DNA of 15,418 nt, taken from positions 64,001 to 79,418 of the forward strand of contig CAJVPJ010000016.1 of NCBI GenBank assembly GCA_910592205.1. The letters run 5' to 3'. The notes below the pieces were generated by a model that was given only the letters and a program-made list of their open reading frames with translations, searched no databases and was not told the DNA's origin. Origin of the DNA: Paraglomus occultum (lineage: Eukaryota; Glomeromycota; Glomeromycetes; Paraglomerales; Paraglomeraceae). Both the position numbers and the translations under genes were made by a program. Positions within the stretch are counted from its first letter, which is position 1, and the number at the start of each line of letters is the position of its first letter. Shown here piece after piece: positions 7,557 to 15,418 of the stretch.

Positions 7557-10500
7557 ATGCCTTCTAAAGAAAAAAATAAAAAAGACGAGTATGGAGCCGA
7601 GAGTATTCAAGTCCTAGAAAACATTGAAGCGGTTCGCAAAAGACCCGGAATGTATATCGGTTCCACGGACGAACAAGGTTGACATCATCTTTTTCAAGAA
7701 GTAATTGATAATTCAATCGACGAAGCCGTTGCTGGTTATTGTAGTCAAGTTAAAATAACTCTTTCTGCTGATCAAAAAATTATTACAGTTGAGGACAACG
7801 GACGAGGTATTCCGATTGAAATTCATCCTAACACTAAAAAAAGTACTTTAGAAACTATTTTTACTTTCCTTCATTCAGGAGGTAAATTTGATAACAAGGT
7901 TTACAAAACTTCCGGTGGACTGCACGGAGTTGGAGTGACGGCTGTCAATGCTCTCTCGGCCAACTTAAAAGTCTGAAGCAGAAGGGACGACAAAACTGAG
8001 TATTTAGAATTCCAAGAAGGTAATTTAATTAATTCCCAAATTACTGATACTCCGAAGGCAGCCAATGGAATTACTATTACTTTCACTCCGGACCCAAAAA
8101 TTTTTCAAGAGTTCACCTACTTTAAAATTGAAACTATTCAAAATCGTTTAAAAGAATTAGCTTATCTCAATCCCAATGTTAGTTTAATTTTTTATGCTTC
8201 TCCTCAGGCCACTCCAATTACTTATCATTATAGTAGTGGTTTGGCTGGCTGAGTAAAAGAAGTAAACCAGGATAATTACCTCGAAAATACTGAAATCTGT
8301 GCTGAAGAATGAACTAGCCCCAATGAAAAAGATTATTTTTATCTAAACTTTGCCTTTCAGTATAATCAGATCCAAAGAAGGAGTTTAGTTAAATCCTTTT
8401 GTAATAATATTAGTACTGGCGGCGGCGGAACTCATGTTGAGGGGTTCGAAAATGGTTTAGTTAGTGCTACTCGCGATTGAATTAAGGAAAAATATCCAAA
8501 TCTAAAAGTAAGTGTTTTAAAAGACGATGTTTTAGAGGGTTTAGTAACTATTTTAGCGGTTCGGATGAAAGACCCCCAATTTTCGGGACAAACCAAGGAC
8601 CGCTTGGCTAATAAACCAGTTCGGGAAATTGTCAAAAATGCGACTTATGATTTAGTCAAAAAGTTTCTCCAAGATCATGGAAGTAGTGCGGAAGCAATTA
8701 GTCGCCAAATTATAACTACCGCTCAAAATCGGGTCAAGTATGAGGAGTATGAAAAATCTTTGCGCGAAGGAGGACGGAGCGCTGCTTTACCTGGCAAACT
8801 AGCCCCTTGTATTTCGAAGGAGATTGCTAACAATGAGTTATTTATTGTCGAAGGAGAATCAGCGGGAGGTAGTGCTAAATTAGCCCGTGATCCGTATAAT
8901 CAAGCTGTTTTACCAGTCCAAGGAAAAATTATTAATGTGGAAAAGGCTGAACGAGCCAAAATCCTGGAAAATGAAGAAATTAAGAACTTAATTAACGCTC
9001 TCGGGTTTAGTGTCAGTGAAGCTACTCAAAACCATTATAATCGTTTTCGAACTAAATTAGAAGCCGAGATGGTAGGAGAATGAGAAATCCCTGAGGAATT
9101 TGTCTACCGAGACGAGAACGAGCAAGAACAAGTAATTCCTGCTCACACTTTTTTGACAATGGAGCAATTACAAACTATAGTTGAAAAAACACAACAGGAT
9201 TTGTTAAAAAAACTTCGTTACGGCAAAATAGTGATTATGACCGATGCTGACCCCGATGGTAAGCATATCGAATGTTTGGCCTTAACTTTTTTTGTCCGCT
9301 ATTTTCGTTATTTAATCGAGGAACATAAACTTTATTTGGCGGTAACTCCTCTTTACCGTTTACAAACTAAAAAAGAAACTAAGTATTTTTATAGTGATCA
9401 TGAATTAGAAGTTTATCAGCAAGAAAATAAGGGAACTATCGGCCGTCTGCAACGATTTAAAGGTTTGGGAGAAATGAATCCTCAACAATTGCGGGAAACT
9501 ACCATGGCAATCAAAAAACGTTGCCTTCATGAATTACTTTTCCCTAATCCCCCTACTATCCGGGAAATTATTCAAGATTTAATGGGTTCAAAGAGCGAAC
9601 CCCGCAAAAAACGTTTAGAAAGTGGTGAACACAAAAACGCTCAATTAACAGTAATTGATAATAAAGTAGACATTGGACAGGCCTTATTAGTAAAATTTCT
9701 GGAATATGCCTACGAAGTAGTAGAGGACCGGGCTCTGCCGCAATTATATGATGGATTAAAACCAGTTCAACGAAGAATACTTTATACTCTTTATGAATTA
9801 GGATTATTGTCAAACAAGCCACATCGGAAAGCGGCCAAGGTAGTTGGGGATGTAATTGGTAAATATCACCCTCATGGTGATCAAAGTGTTTATCAAGCCA
9901 TGGTGAAAATGGCTCAAGACTTCAATTATCGCTATCCGCTCATTGATGGACAAGGTAACTGAGGTTCAATGGATGGCGACCCAGCTGCTGCCATGCGTTA
10001 TACCGAAGCCCGCTTAACTAAGTTTGGTGCTTATCTGCTGGAGGATTTGGCTTTTGAAACAGTCGAGTGAATTGATAACTACGATGAAACAGAAAAGGAA
10101 CCAAAAATATTACCGGCTAATCTTAACCTATTATTAAATGGCTCTAGTGGTATTGCGGTCGGAATGAGTACTAATATTCCACCTCACAATTTAGGAGAAG
10201 TGGTTGATGCTACTATTAATCTTATTCAGCAACCAGAAATTAGTTTAGAACAATTGATTACTTATCTGCCAGCCCCTGATTTTCCCACTGGTGGCCAAAT
10301 CTTAGAACAAGAAAAGTTACATAGCATCTATGAAAAAGGCGAAGGAACCATTTACATGCGGGCCAAGGCCGAAATTATTTCTAGCAAAGGTGAAAAGGAA
10401 AAGAAAGATTTAATACATATTACTGAATTACCTTATAAGGTTAACAAGGCTAAATTGGTCGAAAGTATTAGTCGGATAATTAAAGATAAAGATAAAATAG

Positions 10501-13244
10501 ATGGTTTGCGCAGTGTAGCTGATTATTCTAGTTGAGAAGAGCCAGTTAATATTCACCTAAAATTTGACCCTAATTATGATGGTGAAGTTATTCTCAATCA
10601 ATTATACAAGTCCACTAAATTGCAGAGTACTTTTGCCGTAAAAATGCGGGCTTTAATTGATGATCAACCGAAAGTTTTTTCTCTAAAGGAAGTTTTAGAA
10701 GGATTTATTAGCCAACGTTTAGAAAATATTCAGAAAAAGGCTCGATTTATTTACAAAAAGAATCAAAAAGAGTTAATTAATTTAGAAACCCGTCGTTTCA
10801 TTATCGATAATTATCGCGAAATTGCCGAAATTGCTCATACTTCCTCTTCTGATGAAGAAAGAGAAAAAAAATTAAAAACTCGTTTCAGTGCGGAGTTGAA
10901 AAAGTTACAAGAACAATTACGAACAATACAGGAAAAGTCGGATGATTCGTCTGAGAAACCAAGTAATTTAGAGCAAGAAGCGATTAACCGTATTTTAGAT
11001 ACTCCCGCTAGTTTCCGTCAATTTACTCCTGAACGAAGGGAAAAATTACAAAACGATATTAATAAACTCCAACAGGATAACGCTGAACAACAATCAATAA
11101 TTAATCAGCAAGAGAAAAGAAAAGAAAAATTAATTCAAGAATTACAAGAATTAAAAAGCAGTTATCCGCACGATAAAAGAAAAACTACCGTTACTTCCAT
11201 CCAGCATTCGATCGAAGAAAGACAATTGATTCCGCATGAAGAAAGAATTATTTTACTGAGTCGCTCAGAAAACAAAAAAGAAAACAAAATCAATAATTAT
11301 TTAACGGTTCATAGTTTGGCAGCCGTGGAGCCAACTAATATTCCTAGCCAAGGAAAAGAGTTAAAAACTAGGGGAGATAATTGAACTATTATTAAACTGG
11401 ACCGTCGGGATGATTTGTGATGTTTCTCTAATTATGGTAAATTATATTCTTTAACTTTCTATAAATTCGTGGCTCTTAATAAAACCACTAACTTAAACGA
11501 GGAATATTTTGTAAGAACGCGAAAGGGAGAGGTAAAACCAACTTTACAAGCCCAAGAATTCTTTACGAGTGCCTTATCGGTTCCGGAAGAATTTACTCAA
11601 AAATCTCTGCTTGTTATTACCAAAAAAGGAAAAATTAAGCTTCTGGGAACCGAAAAACTACAAAATATTAGCAAATCAGGGAAGAAATTAATTAATCTTT
11701 ACCAGAAAACTATTGAAAAATGTTCTCTTCATCAATCTCAACTAGTTGAACATAAGGCTATTTCTCATGTTTGTGGCATTGGCTGTCAACAATTACGAGA
11801 AATTCAAAAAGAAATTAGAGAGTGTAATAATTGTCAAGAAAAATGAACAAGTAGTGGTGATGAAATTGTTAAAAGCAGTTTGATTCAAGGTAATGAGGAA
11901 ATAGAACTCATTATCAAAAGAAAAAGCCAAGATGGCGTTGTGAAAAACTTGAAAGTTCCCGTTTATCGGCAAGTGAGAAAAAAGGATGAGGAAGGAAATT
12001 CAATTTATTGTTCGATTCACCAAAACCAGTTAAAAAAGCATAAAACTGCTAATTGTTGTGATAAAAGTCAAGGGGTAAAAGCTTATTCTCGTTGTCCGCA
12101 ATTTAAAAAATTACGAGACCAAATTAAAAATTGTTCAGACTGTCAAAATTCTGAGTTGTTTACTAAACAAATTCGAAAGCAGGTAAAATGTGAAACAGTA
12201 GTAGACTTGTTAATAATGAAAGAAGAAGACAAAAAAAATCTTCTGTTGTTCTTAATTAAAAAGGATAATAATTGCGAAAAAAGACCATTACTCACAACTA
12301 AAAATTGAATTGGTTCTGATAGCAAATTGAAAAAGACAGCATACTGCAAGAAACATTGGCTCGATTTAGAAAAATTAGAAAAAGCCAAGGAAAGGGTAGA
12401 AAGAGAATGACGTCAGGAAAAAGAAAATATGGAAGACAGAGTGTTGAAATCTACTTTGCCACTGGAAATTAAGGAAAAAATATTGAAAGATATTAAAATA
12501 ATCACTGGGTTAAATACTAAGGAAATAATGAGAAAGATTGCTAACTCCCCGGTTGATTCAACCATTGGTGAGGTGGCTATTAAAGACCAGTCAAAAGACC
12601 TCAGACAAAAAGGCGAAGTTTACCAAAAATTATCGGAAGAAGTTAAAAAACAACAGGACAAAATAAGCAACTTCAAAGAAAAAAGCGGGCGATGCCAGGA
12701 CTGTCAAAAATATTGTGACGAGCATGAAAAGCAAACTCAAAAAGCAATGGCTGAGCATGAGAAATGTAAACACTGTCATAAATATGATAAACAAATTGAA
12801 CAATCTAAAGCAAAAGTGGAGGAAATTAAGGAAAAGTTAGAAAATTTAAAGAAAACCAAGCCAGGGGCCACGAAAGAAATTCAAAAATTAACTACTGATT
12901 TAGAAAGTAAAAAAGAGCAAAGTGAAATTCTTCGCCACCAAGCCCTCGGTAATCGAACCAAATGCCCCACTTTAAATAAATTGAAGGCCGAAAGAAAAGG
13001 TTGTCTAAAATGCCAAGGGCAGGAAAAAAAGAAGCATCGCGCCCAAGTGGAAAATCCTTTGCGACGAGTTTGCTTAGTTGATAAGGAAAAAAATCCTGAG
13101 ATATATCTATTAGCCAATGCGGATGTCTGTTGATATAACAAAAAAGATTTAATTTCTTTCTTGGAAAGTAACGGCAAAAGCAAGCGGATATTAAGGGATG
13201 AAAAAAGAGAAATTACTGATATCAAAATTTACTCTCCTTTCTAA
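7557..13244 (+). CDS. GyrB-GyrA fusion: single-chain type IIA DNA topoisomerase with Cys/His-rich insertions
   Basis: ATG 7557 to TAA 13242-13244, 1895 residues, one frame with fifteen UGA Trp codons and one UGG. Such enzymes pass one DNA duplex through another using ATP. GyrB half (1-690): N-terminal [20 protein letters not shown], Mg-binding Asn52, DNGRGIP at 80-86, GGLHGVG at 120-126, TOPRIM Glu432 and D563-x-D565-x-D567. GyrA half (from ~700): [39 protein letters not shown] with catalytic Tyr815, [21 protein letters not shown]. No stop of any kind separates the halves (uninterrupted 9153-9962, even without UGA recoding). The GyrA coiled-coil region lacks the usual LDMRL motif. The C-terminal third is a beta-pinwheel interrupted by Cys/His-rich segments at 1389-1426, 1485-1529, 1597-1600 and 1713-1819. 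No QRRGGKG GyrA box is seen, so supercoiling versus topo IV-like activity is open. No Shine-Dalgarno; the start agrees with family N-termini. Confidence 0.96.
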
Positions 13245-13286
13245 TTTTACTTAAATGGCATAATAACAACATCACAAGAAATTCTT

Positions 13287-13706
13287 ATGGAAAAGAGGAA
13301 CAAAGAGGGCTATACTACCCTTCAAGAGAAATTGCAGAAGTTAGAAAGAGATTATTTTTCCACCAAAGAAAGGTTAAAGATGTATGGTGCCAAGGACTGT
13401 TCCGAAAATAGTGATTGATTATTATTAAATGAAAAATTAATAATTTGTCAAGCCCAAATTGGTTTATTAAAGAAGAAAATGGTAGAAATGAATGAAGAGG
13501 ATGATAAGATTATTACCTATCGTCTTCTGGAAACTGGGGAAGATAAAACTATCCAATTGACTAGTGGGGAAACTGACCCCGATCAGGGAAAAATTTCTTG
13601 CCTTAGTCCGCTAGGAATGGCCCTTAATAATAAAAAGGTAGGTGAAATAACCGAAGTCAAAACCACTCAAAGGAAATACAAAATACAAATTCTTGTTATT
13701 AAATAA
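13287..13706 (+). CDS. greA: Transcription elongation factor GreA (short form, 139 aa)
   Basis: ATG 13287 to TAA 13704-13706, starting 42 bases after the gyrase fusion. GreA enters the RNA polymerase secondary channel and stimulates cleavage of backtracked RNA. The N-terminal coiled coil ends in the tip motif KDCSENSDW, carrying acidic residues Asp37 and Glu40 that match the catalytic pair of GreA (DLSENAEY in the family); Trp44 is UGA and replaces the family's Tyr. The C-terminal FKBP-like domain shows DPDQGKISCLSPLGMAL and NKKVGEITEV followed by KYKIQILVIK, all typical. At 139 residues it is about 20 shorter than the usual ~158, mainly in the coiled coil and the linker between domains. No Shine-Dalgarno is visible. 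The next gene begins four bases after its stop, so the two are co-transcribed. Confidence 0.93.
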
Positions 13707-13710
13707 TAAA

Positions 13711-15249
13711 ATGTCAGTTCGCTTTTTACTTTTTTCTGGTAGTTGAGAAAACGAGGGTAATTTTTACCTTTTGGAGTCAGAAAAACATATTCTACTCCTC
13801 GCTACTGGCAAAGATTATTCATTAATTGGTTCTCAAGAGCAACAAATTGGCCGTGATTATTTGAAGGAAAATAAAATCAAAATTAAGGCGATTATTGTGG
13901 CTAATACTAATTGGCAAAATGTCGGTTTGATGGCCGATATCTGCCGGGAAATTGGCTTCCATGTTCCCATTTACACTAGTTATCAGAGTAAATTAGTTTT
14001 TTCTTACCTTTTCTCTTCCGTGAGGAATAAATTAATAGTGGCTGAGAAAAATAAGGAATGAAAAATTGGTGATTTTGTTCTTTCTTTTGCTCCGCTTAAT
14101 GGTTATTTATTGGGCAATGTGGGGTTAGCAATTCATCATTCTCAATCTAGTTTCTATTTTTTAGAAGGGTTTATTTTTAGTAGTCTCTTGAATAACAAAT
14201 TACTTTTTGTCCCTAACTTCTGGTCTGATTTTCAGCAATTTTGTGCGCGAAAAAGAAAAAATACTTACTTAATTACTAGTTATTGGGGTCTCCATTGGCA
14301 GAATAAGAATTCGCTTTTTTTTGCCACTAAGAAAATTCCTAGTCAAGAGCAGCCTCTCTTTTTCCTTTTCTACGATTTTGACTGATTACATATTTTGGAA
14401 TTATTGGAGTTGGCCCGCAATTGAGGCCGACGAGTACAAATCCTCAGTAAGGATTTTGTTCCACTAATTAACCAAGTATTAGCTAAAAGTTCACTCCGGG
14501 AAGTGATTGAGAAAGAACGACCCCAGTCAGGGGGAAAACTGAAACAAGAAGAAATCTACTTGCTAGTTGGCAGCCCGGAAAATATTGAAAAAAAGATAAA
14601 AGATTGTTTAACTAATTTTTCTCCGCAAAAAAAATCTATTTTACAATTTATAGTCGGTATTCCACCCGTAATCGGTGGGGAGATGAGATTAGCCCGCATC
14701 ATTGATTATCTTTACACCCAAAGCGAGCACATAATTAATTTAAGCAAAAAGGAGTATTTAAGTTTAGGAGTAAGTTTTTATGATTTCAAATTACTTCTTC
14801 AATTATTACAACCAGTGAGAACAATTACTCTCCAAAATAGTTATAAGAATCAAAATTTTCTCTCTCATTTACCAGGCAAGTTTTTAACCCTCAATAATGG
14901 TTGTGCGCTCGATTTTCCCACCCACAAAATCTCCTCGTTAAAAGTAAAAAAAACCTTGATAAGTTTGGATGAAATATTAGTCAAGCAAAGGAGTAATTTA
15001 GGTCAGAATGGTTTATTAGTTATTCTGCTTACGGCCGATTGAAACACAAAAGTGTTGGGCGAAGAAAAGGATAATAAATTACAATTAAAAGAAGTAGAAA
15101 TTGAGTCCCTGGCAATTAGTTCTGGGCTTAGTATTCCCAAATTAGCCACTAAAATAAAAAGTTGATGACCGACTAAATTGGTCCCCGACCTGAAAAAAAA
15201 ATGACCCTATAAAAATAATAAAAAAGGTGGTGGAGAGGAGATTAAATAG
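13711..15249 (+). CDS. Divergent RNase J-like protein with all active-site motifs lost (512 aa)
   Basis: ATG 13711 to TAG 15247-15249; UGA is Trp at eight places and UGG at four. The order of segments follows RNase J, the metallo-beta-lactamase/beta-CASP ribonuclease of RNA decay and maturation: GRDYLKENKIKIKAIIV precedes the metal site, IPPVIGGEMRLARIIDYLY matches the family's IPGNE segment, a beta-CASP end follows, and a C-terminal domain has GLLVILLTADW. The catalytic motifs are gone: HxHxDH reads N65-T-N-W-Q-N70, the SGHAS region reads SLGVSF (351-356), PVHGEYR reads TLQNSYK (about 373-379), and the GDF aspartate is not conserved. It therefore cannot bind the usual two metals. A structural or RNA-guiding partner of an active RNase J encoded elsewhere is likely, by analogy with J1/J2 pairs. 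The tail is basic, then GGGEE. Family call by pattern memory, not alignment. Confidence 0.82.
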
Positions 15250-15325
15250 TTTAGTAAGTAATTATCTTAATTTAGAACATGATATAAATCTCGAAGAAGC
15301 CCTTATTTTGTTGTTTATTCATTAG
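15227..15325 (+). CDS. Possible 32-aa ORF overlapping the end of the RNase J-like gene
   Basis: GTG 15227 (or GTG 15230) to TAG 15323-15325, in a different frame from the gene it overlaps by 23 bases. It encodes a helix-like peptide containing NYLNLEHDINLEEALILLF. A Shine-Dalgarno-like GGAGAGGAG lies inside the ORF at 15232-15240 with no start codon in range, so the true start is unclear. The same frame reopens directly after the TAG, so this could be the front of a gene interrupted by a stop. Confidence 0.25.
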   Translation: MVERRLNSLVSNYLNLEHDINLEEALILLFIH

Positions 15326-15418
15326 GTGAACAGTTTGAAAAAAATAGATTATAAAAAACTTCTTTATAAAATGGGAGAAGAATTAAATTTTAATAACTTA
15401 TTAACTACTTGAAAAAAA
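15326..15418 (+). CDS. Start of an unidentified gene running off the window
   Basis: GTG 15326 (immediately after a TAG) or TTG 15335 opens a frame that stays open to the last base, with one UGA read as Trp near 15408. The visible ~30 residues (KKIDYKKLLYKMGEELNF and onward) are basic, then helical. It is too short for a family call. It is on the same strand and close to the RNase J-like gene, so probably in the same transcription unit. Confidence 0.4.

Noticed and set aside
9568-9822. 84-codon minus-strand open frame
   Set aside because: It is opposite the GyrB-GyrA junction, whose plus-strand motifs are unmistakable.
12143-13225. Minus-strand open frames of 81-114 codons under the gyrase C-terminal region
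   Set aside because: They lie opposite strongly supported coding sequence and show no motif; mirror frames of Lys/Glu-rich coding strands often stay open.
7557-13244. UGA read as Gly (Gracilibacteria/Absconditabacteria code)
   Set aside because: At the aligned positions of GyrA and GreA the family has Phe, Tyr or Trp, not Gly (the residue before GSMDGD, and SENSD-x of GreA). Trp fits throughout.
7557-13244. Many short separate genes or a decayed gyrase
   Set aside because: Every break is a UGA in the same frame. No TAA, TAG or frameshift interrupts 1895 codons, and the catalytic residues are intact.
7557-13244. Eukaryotic or viral topoisomerase II acquired as one chain
   Set aside because: The motifs are bacterial: GYRB-type [27 protein letters not shown] and a GyrA-type pinwheel. 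None of the eukaryote-specific spacing is apparent.
4289-15238. 10-mer GGTGGAGAGG at 4289, 6230 and 15229
   Set aside because: At each place it codes Gly-Gly-Glu within or near a Gly-rich linker; three copies without flanking similarity look like coding coincidence.
1-15418. CRISPR array, insertion sequence or replication origin
   Set aside because: No spaced direct repeats, no transposase motif with inverted ends, and no DnaA-box cluster were seen near gyrase or elsewhere, although gyrB often lies near the origin.

Overview
The window reads as part of an AT-rich, UGA-recoded bacterial genome, most likely a mollicute (Mycoplasma-like). UGA falls inside every recognisable gene, at places where related proteins carry an aromatic residue: GyrA just before the GS(M/I)DGD motif, GyrA ahead of the NYD motif, and the GreA tip motif SEN-x-D-(W/Y). 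All coordinates below therefore use UGA = Trp (translation table 4). Read with UGA as stop, the same genes break into many short pieces. Most starts have no clear Shine-Dalgarno sequence. The genus cannot be fixed from this window; a host-associated lineage, possibly one living in eukaryotic cells, is a guess.

Bases 1-3116 look like an eroding accessory region. They hold the 3' end of an unknown gene, a degraded minus-strand gene, a tiny Cys-containing ORF, two overlapping coiled-coil genes with similar C-termini (the second with a Cys-pair head), a broken remnant, and a short Cys-rich ORF whose first codons are a (CT)12 tract. Bases 3170-6442 are one 1090-residue acidic, coiled-coil-rich protein with a single C-terminal membrane span and no recognised family. 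A small Trp-rich zinc-ribbon-like protein follows (6539-6868).

Bases 6881-7401 carry two RNA genes: RNase P RNA (rnpB) and tRNA-Trp(CCA) with an encoded CCA end.

Bases 7557-15249 form a compact plus-strand cluster. The first gene is the most striking feature of the window: a single 1895-residue GyrB-GyrA fusion, a one-chain type IIA topoisomerase. The junction lies in a stretch with no stop codon in any genetic code. Its C-terminal pinwheel region contains several Cys/His-rich, probably zinc-binding insertions between beta-blades, a feature I do not know from any gyrase. It is followed by a short greA and, 4 bases later, a divergent RNase J-like protein that has lost every metal-binding His/Asp motif and is probably a pseudoenzyme. 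The cluster links DNA topology, transcript elongation and RNA turnover. The last 170 bases hold only short, uncertain reading frames running off the edge.
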